A stretch of 64,000 bases of DNA from UBA5069 sp964560495 (GCA_964560495.1 CAZLMM010000011.1:52030-116029); one strand, 5' to 3'. Numbered from the stretch's first letter, positions 35,505 through 44,264 are shown. The notes: generated by a model not told the origin, from the letters alone. Translations and numbers: made by a program.

Positions 35505-36253
35505 ACACTCAATGGTCCAATCACACGTATGACGCGCAGGCCGATCTCGTTGTCGAGGCGCGACAGGTGCATAAGTGGTTTCGCACCGGCAAGGTGGAGG
35601 TGCACGCGCTGCGGGGCATCGACTTTTCCGTGCGTCGGGGCGAGATGGTCGCGGTCATGGGGCCATCGGGCTGCGGCAAGACCACCATGTTGAACTGCCT
35701 CTCCGGGCTGGACGAGTTCGATTCGGGCGAGGTCTTTATCGAAGGACAAAACCTGGCCCAACTCAACGACCGCACCCGCACCAGCTATCGAGCGCGGCGC
35801 ATCGGTTTTGTCTTCCAGACCTTCAACCTGCTGCCGGTCATCACTGCTGTAGAGAATGTGGAGCTTCCCCTGTTAGTGGGCGGCATGCGTCCGGCCCAGG
35901 CGCGGCGCCGCGCCATCGAGGCGTTGGAGCGCGTGGGGCTTGCCGACCGTATGCACCATCGACCGGCGGAGCTTTCCGGCGGGCAGCGCCAGCGCGTCAC
36001 CATCGCCCGATCGTTGGTCAATGATCCCGCCATCGTTTGGGCGGATGAGCCGACCGGCGCGCTCGACACCAAAGCATCCCAAGACATTCTCGGATTGATG
36101 CGCCAGCTCAATCAGGAACATCTCCAAACCTTCATTCTCATCACCCATGACCCAACCATCGGCGCTGCGTGCGACCGAATCGTGCGCATGTTGGACGGCC
36201 TCATTATTCATGAGGGGTTGAGTGATCTCACTGCGCCTGGCGCGCCGGCGTGA
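35501..36253 (+). CDS. Orphan ABC ATPase of the LolD/MacB/FtsE type
   Basis: ATPase of 250 residues. Walker A 'GPSGCGKTTMLNCLSGLDEFDSGEV', Q-loop 'GFVFQTFNLLPVITAVENVELPL', signature 'LSGGQRQRVTIARSLVNDPAIVWADEPTGALD' and H-loop 'ILITHD' are complete. The segment 'LSGLDEFDSGEV...FNLLPVITAVENVELPL' is typical of the MacB/LolD efflux or lipoprotein-release group. No permease partner lies beside it. The only plausible start is TTG at 35501, overlapping the stop of the methylase fragment (TTGA), so expression may depend on whatever now precedes it. The 3' end overlaps the convergent APP1-like gene by 26 bases. Confidence 0.85.
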   Translation: MNTQWSNHTYDAQADLVVEARQVHKWFRTGKVEVHALRGIDFSVRRGEMVAVMGPSGCGKTTMLNCLSGLDEFDSGEVFIEGQNLAQLNDRTRTSYRARRIGFVFQTFNLLPVITAVENVELPLLVGGMRPAQARRRAIEALERVGLADRMHHRPAELSGGQRQRVTIARSLVNDPAIVWADEPTGALDTKASQDILGLMRQLNQEHLQTFILITHDPTIGAACDRIVRMLDGLIIHEGLSDLTAPGAPA

Positions 36254-37370
36254 TCTCAACCCAGCCAGCTTGTTGCGCATGGCGCGCTGCCGCCGCCGTG
36301 TCGGGTACGAGCAACATCTCCACACTTTGCGCCTTCGCTTCTCTGCTGATTGCCTGCACCCGAATGTTGCGACCTGCTCCAGTGACGCTGCGAATGTAGA
36401 TGGCGCAGATACGGCCTGGCCAGCGGCGCGCCGCATCTGCGTAGATCTCCGGGTCCTGTTGGCCGCTGTCGCCAATCAGGATGAAGGGCAGAGTCGGATA
36501 GAGAGCGAGCAGCTCGTCAAGATTTACGCTCTTATGGCCGCCGTGCTCAAAGGTGCGCCACAAAGAGCGATCCAGTCCATAATCGCGCAGCAACAGCGGA
36601 CCGGCCGGGAAACCGTGAATCTCCATAAAATCGACCAACAGATCATATAAATTGTACGGGCTGCTGGAAAGGTAGAAGATGGGGTTGGCAGCATGTCCAC
36701 TTGCTCCCACATGCAGCGCACGATAGAAGGATGCCGCGCCAGCAAATGGCACTCGTTGTCTTGCATTGCTTAACAGCGTCAGCCGGGCCATCTGCAACAG
36801 GCTGGTTGCGTGAGAGACAATGATGGTGTCGTCGATGTCGCTGATGACGCCGAACTGAGCGTCCGCAGGCGGAATCAACGCCTCGCCGTGGAATCGGATC
36901 GGCTGGGCAGGCGCTGGGTCGAGCAGTGTGTATTCGATAGGAATCCAACCCCTTGCGTATGGCAGAGTTTTCAACGGCAGTGTGGCCGAAAAGTAACCTT
37001 CTTCGTTGGTGGTCGCGACCACCTCATGGGCGCCGGCGGCCACGCGCACATGAACGCCGGGCGCTTCATCGGTTTTCAGGCGTTTGTACATGGCCGCGAG
37101 ATGATCCCACAGGGAATCGTGTTCTGTGGCTGGGGCGATGTCTTTGTCTTCCAGCACGCGACCACTCACGCGCACGCCGTCTGCATTGCCAAATCCGCGA
37201 TAGGGGATGATCTGAAGCCTTTCTTTCCCCTGGAAGGCGCGTGTCAGTTGTCGCTTGAACGCGTCGATGCGATTTTCGGCGCTGACAATCAGATCGAGCA
37301 GTTGTTCTTTCAAAACTGTTCCCCATGTTGCCAACAGTGCAAGTTCCTTATCAGAACACGATGCTATCAC
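36228..37370 (-). CDS. APP1-like phosphatidate phosphatase (DUF2183 family)
   Basis: A 380-residue protein with the APP1 catalytic domain. The catalytic HAD-like motif is 'GVISDIDDTIIVSHA' (DxDxT), then 'IFYLSSSPYNLYDLLVDFMEIHGFPAGPLLLRDYG' and 'HKSVNLDELLALYPTLPFILIGDSGQQDPEIYADAARRWPGRICAIYIRSV', which match the domain closely. Yeast App1 dephosphorylates phosphatidate. The N-terminal part ('IIPYRGFGNADGVRVSGRVLED' and a carboxypeptidase-regulatory-like beta domain 'VHVRVAAGAHEVVATTNEEGYFSATLPL') is the usual bacterial arrangement. The initiator appears to be GTG with no clear Shine-Dalgarno, so the exact start is uncertain. Confidence 0.88.
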   Translation of the reverse strand: MIASCSDKELALLATWGTVLKEQLLDLIVSAENRIDAFKRQLTRAFQGKERLQIIPYRGFGNADGVRVSGRVLEDKDIAPATEHDSLWDHLAAMYKRLKTDEAPGVHVRVAAGAHEVVATTNEEGYFSATLPLKTLPYARGWIPIEYTLLDPAPAQPIRFHGEALIPPADAQFGVISDIDDTIIVSHATSLLQMARLTLLSNARQRVPFAGAASFYRALHVGASGHAANPIFYLSSSPYNLYDLLVDFMEIHGFPAGPLLLRDYGLDRSLWRTFEHGGHKSVNLDELLALYPTLPFILIGDSGQQDPEIYADAARRWPGRICAIYIRSVTGAGRNIRVQAISREAKAQSVEMLLVPDTAAAARHAQQAGWVEITPARQAQ

Positions 37371-37516
37371 CGCTGGCGATGAAGATCAACTTGCGGTTTG
37401 ACAACAGGGTCGAATTGGGTGAAACTACACGCATCATTGTCTGGTCAGCAGCGCCATGTGAACGACTATTTGTGATTGCCTATTGTCCGACAAGCAATTT
37501 TCGTGTACCCGCCGAG

Positions 37517-38593
37517 ATGGCGCCCCTGCGCTGTCCGCTTTCGGGCGACCCGCTCGAATACACCGAATTGCCCCCTTTCCGTCCTGATCGCATCGATGCG
37601 ACCTATCCAGGGTTGTGGCGTTACGCCGCCATGCTGCCCGTGTTAGCGGCTGGCCGCGAGCGCGTCACCCTAGGCGAAGGATGGACGCCACTGATCCGCG
37701 ACGCCTGGCGTCAACGCACCATCTATTGGAAGTTCGATGCACTCATGCCCACCGGCAGCTACAAAGATCGCGGATCGAGTACACTGGTGAATTGGCTGGC
37801 CGGTCAGGAAGTCGAGACGGTGGTCGACGATTCCAGCGGCAACGCTGGCGCGAGCCTCTGCTGTTACGCAAGCCGGGCTGGATTGCGCGCCCTGATCTTT
37901 ACCCCAGAAAGTGCGCCAGAGCCGAAAAAAGCCCAGATTGCGATCTATGGCGGCGAGTTGGTGGAGGTGCCCGGCCCACGCGACCTTTGCGGACAGGCCG
38001 CAGAGGCCGCTACGCGGGGCAGCAGAGAGGCCGCCTACGCCTCTCACGCCTGGCACCCCGCCTTTCTTCTTGGCATGATGACCCTGGCCTGGGAAATCTG
38101 GGAACAGTTGGGGCGGAAGACGCCAGACTGGATCGTCTCGCCCGTAGGACAAGGCGGCCTCCTGCTCGGCATCTGGCGTGGGTTTCAACACCTGCAAAAG
38201 TCCGGCCAAACCCAGCGCCTGCCGCGATTGGCCGCTGTCCAGGCCGAACCATTCACCCCCATTCATGACGCATTCCAACAAGGAACCACCACAATCGCGC
38301 CGCTTCTTTTGCAAGAGGCGATCTCTGCGGACGGCATCGCCATCGGCGCGCCTGTGCGCGGCAACGCAGTGCTCGAAGCAGTGCGACAATCTTTGGGAGA
38401 GACCGTTTCGGTTTCAGAGCCAGAGGTGATGCGCGCCCATCTACGTCTGGCGCGCCAGGGTCTGTTCGTCGAACCGACCAGCGCCACTGTGGCAGCCGCT
38501 CTCCATCGCCTGGTGGACGTCATCGACCCCACAGAGACTGTGGTGGCGATCCTCACCGGACATGGACTGAAACGACCGCTGCACGAGCTGTGA
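37517..38593 (+). CDS. Threonine synthase-like PLP enzyme
   Basis: Fold-type II PLP enzyme of 358 residues. It begins 'MAPLRCPLSGDPLEYTELPPFRPDRIDATYPGLWRYAAMLPV', as in bacterial threonine synthases, then 'LGEGWTPLIR', the PLP-lysine motif 'MPTGSYKDRGSSTLVNWL', 'DDSSGNAGASLCCYASRAG' (phosphate and substrate loop) and 'VSPVGQGGLLLGIWRGF' (PLP phosphate loop). It probably converts O-phosphohomoserine to threonine, although paralogues act on other amino acids and no homoserine-pathway gene is nearby. The start at 37517 is judged from the fold; upstream codons remain open to 37325. Confidence 0.85.
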   Translation: MAPLRCPLSGDPLEYTELPPFRPDRIDATYPGLWRYAAMLPVLAAGRERVTLGEGWTPLIRDAWRQRTIYWKFDALMPTGSYKDRGSSTLVNWLAGQEVETVVDDSSGNAGASLCCYASRAGLRALIFTPESAPEPKKAQIAIYGGELVEVPGPRDLCGQAAEAATRGSREAAYASHAWHPAFLLGMMTLAWEIWEQLGRKTPDWIVSPVGQGGLLLGIWRGFQHLQKSGQTQRLPRLAAVQAEPFTPIHDAFQQGTTTIAPLLLQEAISADGIAIGAPVRGNAVLEAVRQSLGETVSVSEPEVMRAHLRLARQGLFVEPTSATVAAALHRLVDVIDPTETVVAILTGHGLKRPLHEL

Positions 38594-38626
38594 CGCGCCC
38601 GACGAAACTATTGATCTCTAGCTAAA

Positions 38627-38696
38627 CTGCGGTTGCTTTGAAACCAGGAGTTTTCACAGTTCAAAAACTCCTGGTTTCAAACAGAGCGAAGTATAG
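38627..38696 (+). repeat. 70-bp palindromic element, copy 2
   Basis: Same unit as 17503-17572, in the opposite orientation. The stem TTTGAAACCAGGAGTTTT (38637-38654) folds on 38665-38682 around a 10-base loop. Compared with copy 1 only the loop and one compensated stem pair differ. It lies 33 bases after the threonine-synthase-like stop, and the second dispersed element begins at its end. Confidence 0.87.
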
Positions 38697-38787
38697 GTGG
38701 GAACATTCATGTCGGACATCTTCCAAGAAGCTGGGGAGCTTCCTGGAAGATTGTGGGCGAGCACGAATCTGCAATCCAGAAATCAGT
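38695..38787 (+). repeat. ~92-bp dispersed element, copy 2
   Basis: Counterpart of 12935-13026. It contains a strong hairpin, CTTCCAAGAAGCT (38720-38732), loop GGGG, and AGCTTCCTGGAAG (38737-38749), with one mismatch in 13 pairs. It lies directly after the 70-bp palindrome and 31 bases before the RNase III gene, so it could form part of that gene's leader. Confidence 0.8.
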
Positions 38788-38818
38788 GAACACACCCATG
38801 TGATTTTGAGCCAACAGT

Positions 38819-39622
38819 ATGGATGCACATCTTATCGCAGAGTTCAACCAGCTTCATGACTTACGCTTCTCCGACTTGCGCCTCTTGCAGCAGGCATTTG
38901 TCCACAGCAGCTACCTCAATGAACAGGACCCGGCGGATGTGGCGCTGAATGACAATGAACGCCTGGAATTCCTTGGCGATTCGGTCCTCGGTTTCGTCGT
39001 GGCCGACATCCTCTTTCGACGCTTCCCATCCGCCACCGAAGGCTATCTCACCCATTTACGCACCCATCTGGTGCGACGCGAGTCCTTTGCCGAGCTGGCG
39101 ACGGAGTTGGACATGGGAAGATATCTGCTGCTGGGAGTGGGGGAAGAGGAGAGCGGGGGCAGGCTGCGCACCGCCAATCTATGCGACGCCTTCGAGGCGT
39201 TGGCCGGCGCAATCTACCTGGATCAAGGACTGGATGGCGTACATCGCACCATAGCGCCTCGCATCATCAGCAAGTTGGACAAAGTCAGCTATCAGCTCCT
39301 CTTGAAGGACCCCAAAAGCCGCTTTCAAGAATGGGCGCAGCGGGTGCTCAATGTCACGCCGCGCTATCGTGCAGTGGATAGCTTTGGTCCAGACCACGCC
39401 AAGATCTTTGTCAGCAAAGTTGCCGTTCATGGCGCATATTATGGGGTGGGCCGAGGGTCGAGCAAACAAGACGCCGAACAAGCCGCCGCAGTGATGGCGC
39501 TGTACAGGGTGGGTGAACCGGCGCCGGAATATCAGCCCGATTCTGAATTGGAAGGAAGATATGGCCTCGGCGTCAACACGGACGGCGAGATGCAGGATCA
39601 ACTGGCGACACACCAACAATAG
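38819..39622 (+). CDS. rnc: Ribonuclease III
   Basis: Double-strand-specific endoribonuclease for rRNA and mRNA processing, 267 residues. The catalytic domain has the signature 'NDNERLEFLGDSVLGFVVADILFRRFP' with metal-binding Glu and Asp, and 'RTANLCDAFEALAGAIYLDQGLDGV' with the second acidic cluster. The dsRNA-binding domain is 'DPKSRFQEWAQRVLNVTPRYRAVDSFGPDHAKIFVSKVAVHGAYYGVGRGSSKQDAEQAAAVMAL'. A 35-residue tail is extra. RNase III often regulates itself through a stem in its own leader; two palindromic elements lie just upstream here. A DinB gene follows after 11 bases. Confidence 0.95.
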   Translation: MDAHLIAEFNQLHDLRFSDLRLLQQAFVHSSYLNEQDPADVALNDNERLEFLGDSVLGFVVADILFRRFPSATEGYLTHLRTHLVRRESFAELATELDMGRYLLLGVGEEESGGRLRTANLCDAFEALAGAIYLDQGLDGVHRTIAPRIISKLDKVSYQLLLKDPKSRFQEWAQRVLNVTPRYRAVDSFGPDHAKIFVSKVAVHGAYYGVGRGSSKQDAEQAAAVMALYRVGEPAPEYQPDSELEGRYGLGVNTDGEMQDQLATHQQ

Positions 39623-39633
39623 GAGCACTGAAA

Positions 39634-40152
39634 ATGTCACAACAACCCACTGATACATCCGAGATCGGCGTCTATCGCCGTATGTACGACGATCGCTTCC
39701 GCGAGATCGACGAATTGTTGGCAGACCTACCCTCCGAGGCGCTGCTGTGGAAACCCTTCGAGACCAGCCCGTGGAAAGGTGCGTCCGGCCAACTTGGCTG
39801 GATCATCGCCCATTCACTGTCATCCACGGTCTATCTACTCAAGCGGGCAGAGTTCATCATGGGCCGCATCGAGTGGAGCGCTGTCGAAGGAGACGAAGGC
39901 GCCGATGAATTTGGGCCGGCCAATCACGATCCAGAATATCTGCGCGCCCGCGCTGCACGCGCTCAGGCTTTTGTTCACCAGTTTCTCGACTCGCTTTCCC
40001 AGACGGACTTGGCGGCGAGCCGACTCCACCCGCGGCGCACTCACTGGACGTTGGTTGCGCGCTTCGACATTCAGCATGCCTTTGAGCACATGAGCCAGCA
40101 TATCGGCCACGCACAGCTGACTCGCCAGCTTTGGGCGCTCCAACAAGAGTGA
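39634..40152 (+). CDS. DinB-family protein
   Basis: Four-helix-bundle protein of 172 residues of the DinB/YfiT metal-binding superfamily. Family features are 'YRRMYDDRFREIDELLADLPSEALLWKPFETSPWKGASGQLGWIIAHSLSSTVYLLKR', with the first His in 'IIAHSLS', and the C-terminal 'FDIQHAFEHMSQHIGHAQLTRQLW' with the other His ligands. These proteins usually act as thiol-dependent transferases or are uncharacterised. It lies 11 bases after rnc, preceded by AGGAG, and is probably cotranscribed. Confidence 0.87.
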   Translation: MSQQPTDTSEIGVYRRMYDDRFREIDELLADLPSEALLWKPFETSPWKGASGQLGWIIAHSLSSTVYLLKRAEFIMGRIEWSAVEGDEGADEFGPANHDPEYLRARAARAQAFVHQFLDSLSQTDLAASRLHPRRTHWTLVARFDIQHAFEHMSQHIGHAQLTRQLWALQQE

Positions 40153-40283
40153 GAGTTGCTCCCTTCGGGCAACGTTCCATCTCTAGAATTGCTGCTTTCC
40201 TTTGCATCAGCGCGAGATCATCCGTATAATGTGTGAATTCCTGTAAACGGAACGCCATCTTTGAAAGGGATGAGCTCACGACG

Positions 40284-42518
40284 ATGGCAAAACGGGTCCT
40301 ACATCTTCACCTGGGCAAAAGTCAGACCGAGCGCGAAGTCACTGTTTGTTTTCTTGGCGAATCCTTCACCATCCGCAGTGTGGGCGTGGGCGGCGACTGG
40401 GAGGTCGCCAGCAAGCTGATTGCCCAAGCGGATGCGCAGCGCGGCGCAGACGCCGTGGCTTTGGATGGAATGTCGCGGGATCTGTCGCTAAACGGCAGCC
40501 ATACGTCCCACATCAGCGCCCAAACTCTCACAGCCTCGGCCCATGGCATTCCAGTCGTAGACGGGCATGGTGTGCGCGGCGCGTTTGAGCGCTGGTCAGT
40601 GCGCCTGCTCAACGAGATGGAGCCGGGTATCTTCTCCCGCAAGCGCGTCCTCTTTGCACCGGGCCTGAATCATGACGGTCTGGTCAACGGCGTCTCTGCC
40701 TTCACCGAACATCGCCGTTGGGCCGATCCCCTGATCTACCTCAACCTGCCGGCCGCGGCTGGCGATCTAGCCATGCGCCAGATGAGCGACCGCATTCTCG
40801 ATGTCACCCATGACAAACCGTTTCGTCGCATCTTTGCCCAGGCAGGCGCGCCCGGCGTGCCGCGTCAAAGCGCAGCCTTTCAGTGGGCGCAAATCATCGC
40901 CGGCGACATGGGCGCCATCCGTCGCTATGCGCCAGGGCGCATGGACCGCAAGACGATTTTGAGTGAGTGCGCTTCGCCGGAAGATGAGATGGATTTGCGG
41001 CGGCGCGGCGTAGCGACGCTCCTGACGACGATGCCGCCTCTGCCGTCCAGCGACGCCAATGGGGCGGACGAAGTGGAGCCAGCGCGCTGGTCTGCTGCTG
41101 TCATCGAGGCGTGCATGGCCGCGCTTTTGGGGCGAAACAACCTGCGCGAAAGCGACTATCTGAACCTGCTTGCGGAAGTGCATTACAAACCCGCGGTCGT
41201 CAATCTGCAAGGGGCGCGCGTCCAATCCTTTGCGTTTGTGATCCACCCCCTGACGGTTGAACAGATCTTCACTCACCGCATCTATCGTTACCTGCGTTGG
41301 GTCCCCCACAGCCTGGTGGAGTTCATTGGCGGCTATTGGCCGCCCCTCTACCTGAGCCGGATGCGCAACATCGTCAGCGAAGCCACTGGCGAGGAGGTGC
41401 ACGGTCTGCTCTATTCGCTTGGCGCGACGCCAAGACAGTTGATGCGGCACGAGCCGAACACAACGTACAAAAAACTGGTGAAAATCGCCCAGGACGCCGA
41501 ACAGCGCGGCGCGCGTATCATGGGGCTGGGCGCGTTCACCAGCGTTGTGGGCGACGCGGGCGTCACTGTGGCTCAGCTTTCCGACATTGCCGTCACCAGC
41601 GGCAATAGCCTGACGGTCGCTGCAACACTAGAAGGCGCCAAACAGGCCGTGCAGACCATGGGCGTCACCGATCTACACTTGAGTCAGGCGATGGTCGTCG
41701 GCGCCACCGGCTCCATCGGCGCAGTATGCAGCCGTCTGCTGGCGCAGGACATGCAGTCGGTCACCCTGGTGGCGCCGCGCCCGGAACGGCTGATCGCCCT
41801 CAAGCGCCAGATCGAACAGGAGACCCCCGGCGCGCGGGTGGTCATCGCCACATCGCCCGACGACTACATCGCGGAGATGGATTTGATCATCACGACGACG
41901 TCTGCCTTCGGCCAACGGGTCATCGACATCACGCGCTGCAAACCGGGCGCGGTGATCTGCGACGTGGCGCGGCCGCCAGACATCGAGGAGTGGGAAGCGG
42001 CGTTGCGCCCCGACGTGTTGGTCATCGAGAGCGGTGAAATTTTGCTGCCTGGGGAACCACATTTCGGCTTCGACATCGGCCTGCCCCCCAAGACGGCCTA
42101 CGCATGTCTGGCAGAGACTATCGTGCTGACCATGGAAGGTCGATTCGAGGACTACAGCCTGGGTCGTGACCTGAATCTGGATCGGGTGCGAGAGATCTGG
42201 CGGCTGGCGCAGAAACACGGCTTATGTCTGGCCGGGATGCGCAGCTTCGACCAGTATGTCACGGCGGAGGAGCTGGATCGACGGCGGCTGCTCGTCGCTG
42301 GGTTGCGCGCCGACCCGGAGCGATTGCGCCAGGTGCAGGAAGAAGCGCAGCGTAAATTGAAAGAGGGCGATCTGCAACACAGCCGGGGGCGCAAGGCGGC
42401 AGTTGCACCCATCCCCACCTGGCAAAAGGCGGGCGCCGTCGTAGCTGTCGCCGCTGCTTTGTTGTGGGCGACGCGCTGGTTGCTCTTGCGTTCAAACCGA
42501 AGGCCGGCTGAATCATGA
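40284..42518 (+). CDS. Acyl-ACP-reductase-like protein with N-terminal extension and C-terminal membrane anchor
   Basis: A 744-residue protein. The first ~330 residues are an unassigned domain. The region from about 330 to 640 resembles the cyanobacterial long-chain acyl-ACP reductase AAR: 'FAFVIHPLTVEQIF', 'GARIMGLGAFTSVVGDAGVTVAQLSDIAVTSGNSLTVAATLEGAKQA', a Rossmann 'VVGATGSIGAVCSRLLA', and 'KTAYACLAETIVLTMEGRFEDYSLGRDLNLDRVREI'. Cys608 in that last block aligns with the AAR cysteine thought to carry the acyl thioester. A single hydrophobic segment near the end ('AGAVVAVAAALLWATRWLLL') suggests a membrane tail. The downstream SCP2 gene overlaps it by four bases. An acyl-ACP/CoA-to-aldehyde reaction is plausible but unproved. 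Confidence 0.75.
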   Translation: MAKRVLHLHLGKSQTEREVTVCFLGESFTIRSVGVGGDWEVASKLIAQADAQRGADAVALDGMSRDLSLNGSHTSHISAQTLTASAHGIPVVDGHGVRGAFERWSVRLLNEMEPGIFSRKRVLFAPGLNHDGLVNGVSAFTEHRRWADPLIYLNLPAAAGDLAMRQMSDRILDVTHDKPFRRIFAQAGAPGVPRQSAAFQWAQIIAGDMGAIRRYAPGRMDRKTILSECASPEDEMDLRRRGVATLLTTMPPLPSSDANGADEVEPARWSAAVIEACMAALLGRNNLRESDYLNLLAEVHYKPAVVNLQGARVQSFAFVIHPLTVEQIFTHRIYRYLRWVPHSLVEFIGGYWPPLYLSRMRNIVSEATGEEVHGLLYSLGATPRQLMRHEPNTTYKKLVKIAQDAEQRGARIMGLGAFTSVVGDAGVTVAQLSDIAVTSGNSLTVAATLEGAKQAVQTMGVTDLHLSQAMVVGATGSIGAVCSRLLAQDMQSVTLVAPRPERLIALKRQIEQETPGARVVIATSPDDYIAEMDLIITTTSAFGQRVIDITRCKPGAVICDVARPPDIEEWEAALRPDVLVIESGEILLPGEPHFGFDIGLPPKTAYACLAETIVLTMEGRFEDYSLGRDLNLDRVREIWRLAQKHGLCLAGMRSFDQYVTAEELDRRRLLVAGLRADPERLRQVQEEAQRKLKEGDLQHSRGRKAAVAPIPTWQKAGAVVAVAAALLWATRWLLLRSNRRPAES

Positions 42519-42916
42519 GCGTCTTTCACTCGTCAGAACAATTCTATGGCATCATGGCCGAGGTCTTCGACAAGGTGGCCGAAGACACAGAACGAACCAA
42601 GGCCTTCACCCGCAGCAAGCTGGTGATCCGCATGAAAACCACCCATCCCGACGCGGAAATCCTCATCGACGGGCGCCACAACCCTTTCGAGATATTTTAT
42701 GGACACCGCCCTGGCAACGCTGACGTGGAGATCATGTTGACGACCGGCCTGCTTCATCAGATCTGGCTCGGCCACGCCAGCACACGCGACTCATTTTTCA
42801 GCGGCAAGATTCGCACGCGCGGCAGCTTGCTCAAGATCATGCAGTTGACCGAACTTTTCTACGAATGTGAGCGCGTCTATCCAGAAGTGGCGCGGCGTCA
42901 CGGCCTCGTCAAATGA
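42515..42916 (+). CDS. SCP2 sterol/lipid-carrier domain protein
   Basis: Small cytosolic protein of 133 residues consisting of an SCP2-like lipid-binding domain: 'LVIRMKTTHPDAEILIDGRHNPFEIFYGHRPGNADVEIMLTTGLLHQIWLGHASTRDSFFSGKIRTRGSLLKIMQLTELF'. The pattern of a beta sheet, then 'F..GK...G....' and a helix, is typical. The ATG overlaps the stop of the acyl-ACP-reductase-like gene, so the two are translationally coupled. A role in delivering or storing the hydrophobic substrate or product of that enzyme is likely. Confidence 0.82.
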   Translation: MSVFHSSEQFYGIMAEVFDKVAEDTERTKAFTRSKLVIRMKTTHPDAEILIDGRHNPFEIFYGHRPGNADVEIMLTTGLLHQIWLGHASTRDSFFSGKIRTRGSLLKIMQLTELFYECERVYPEVARRHGLVK

Positions 42917-43013
42917 TCATGATCAACGAATAGCTCCCGCTGGCGAATGGTCAACGAAGGGGCGCAATTTCAATAGCAATTGACTATTTTTCAGTTGACC
43001 ATCAACTATTCTT

Positions 43014-44249
43014 GTGATTTCCTGGCGACGCAACCTCTATATTCTCTTCGCCGTTCAGCTTCTGTCCACTGTTGGATTCAGCCTTGTCTTTCCGTTTTTG
43101 CCTCTCTATGTCAAGGAAGTCGGAATCGCGACACGCGGCAGCATCGAGTTCTGGGCAGGGCTGGCTTTCTCTGCCCAGGCCGTGACCATGATGATCGCAT
43201 CGCCCATTTGGGGTAGCATGGCGGATCAGCGCGGGCGGAAGTTGATGCTAGAGCGGGCCACCATCGGCGGGGCCATCCTGATGGCGGCCATGGGCTTTGT
43301 GCAGAACGCCGAACAGCTTGTCTTGCTGCGAACGCTGCAAGGCGGCGTGAGCGGCGTCATCGCTGCGGCGAACGCACTGGTGGCCTCCACCACGCCGAAG
43401 GAGCATACGGGAGAAGCGCTGGGCATGCTGAATATGGCGCGCTGGGCAGGAGTGGCTGTCGGTCCTGTGCTGGGCGGCGTATTGGGCGAGGCATTCGGCT
43501 TTCGCGAGAGTTTTTGGATCACCGGCGCGCTGCTCGGGCTGGCCGGCGTCTGCGTTGTCTTTTTCGTGCAAGAGGAGTTCACGCCTGTTCCCAAGAAAGA
43601 CCGCCCGGCTTTCTGGGTGGCCTACCGCGAGCTCTTCACCTCGCCCGGAATGCCGGGGCTGTATGGCCTGACCTTTTTGCGCAGTCTGGGCGCAACGCTG
43701 ATCACGCCAGTCTTGGCGCTCTTCGTCCTGAGCTTGAACAACGGCGTTGAGGCAGGAACCGCCTCGCTGACCGGACTTCTTATTGGCGCGGCTGCTTTCA
43801 GCAGCGCGATCAGCGCAGTCTATCTGGGGCGGCTAGGAGACCGGATCGGTCACAACAAGGTGCTCATCGGTTCGGCGTTGGCGGCGATGTTGCTTCATTT
43901 TCCCCAGGCATTCGTTACGAGCGCCTGGCAATTGGCCGTGCTCCAGGCGCTGGCCGGCATCGCCACCGGTGGACTGGTGCCCTCCACTGCTGCGCTCATG
44001 AACCTGTGGTCTCCCGCCGGGAATCAGGGCGCAACCTATGGTCTGGACAACAGCGTGCAGGCCTCGGCGCGGGTGGTGGCGCCCATGACGGCTGCGGCCA
44101 TTGCAGCGTGGGTGGGCTATCGAGGTGTCTTCCTGGGCGCGGCGCTGGTCTATCTTGCCATTGGCGGGCTGGCCGTGTGGGTGGTGCGAGCCGCCACAGC
44201 GCGCCACGCCGCGGTGATGGGCGCGCCCCAGGCTGCGCCGGGGGATTGA
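43014..44249 (+). CDS. Major facilitator superfamily transporter, drug-efflux type
   Basis: Twelve-helix membrane transporter of 411 residues. It begins 'NLYILFAVQLLSTVGFSLVFPFLPLYVKEVG' and has the family loop 'SPIWGSMADQRGRKLMLERATIGGAI' between helices 2 and 3, and 'YLGRLGDRIGHNKVLIGSALAAM' in the second half. The motifs place it near TetA/MdtG-type drug:H+ antiporters, but the substrate is unknown. The start is GTG at 43014, judged from the first membrane helix. Confidence 0.88.
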   Translation: MISWRRNLYILFAVQLLSTVGFSLVFPFLPLYVKEVGIATRGSIEFWAGLAFSAQAVTMMIASPIWGSMADQRGRKLMLERATIGGAILMAAMGFVQNAEQLVLLRTLQGGVSGVIAAANALVASTTPKEHTGEALGMLNMARWAGVAVGPVLGGVLGEAFGFRESFWITGALLGLAGVCVVFFVQEEFTPVPKKDRPAFWVAYRELFTSPGMPGLYGLTFLRSLGATLITPVLALFVLSLNNGVEAGTASLTGLLIGAAAFSSAISAVYLGRLGDRIGHNKVLIGSALAAMLLHFPQAFVTSAWQLAVLQALAGIATGGLVPSTAALMNLWSPAGNQGATYGLDNSVQASARVVAPMTAAAIAAWVGYRGVFLGAALVYLAIGGLAVWVVRAATARHAAVMGAPQAAPGD

Positions 44250-44264
44250 GCAAGGGCAGTCGCC

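Noticed and set aside
37325..37516. Longer N-terminus for the threonine-synthase-like protein
   Set aside because: The upstream 64 codons do not match the family, overlap the start of the divergent APP1-like gene, and the ATG at 37517 begins at the expected family start.
40155..40173. Short hairpin GTTGC/GCAAC after the DinB gene as a terminator
   Set aside because: Only five pairs and no T-tract follow; too weak to call.
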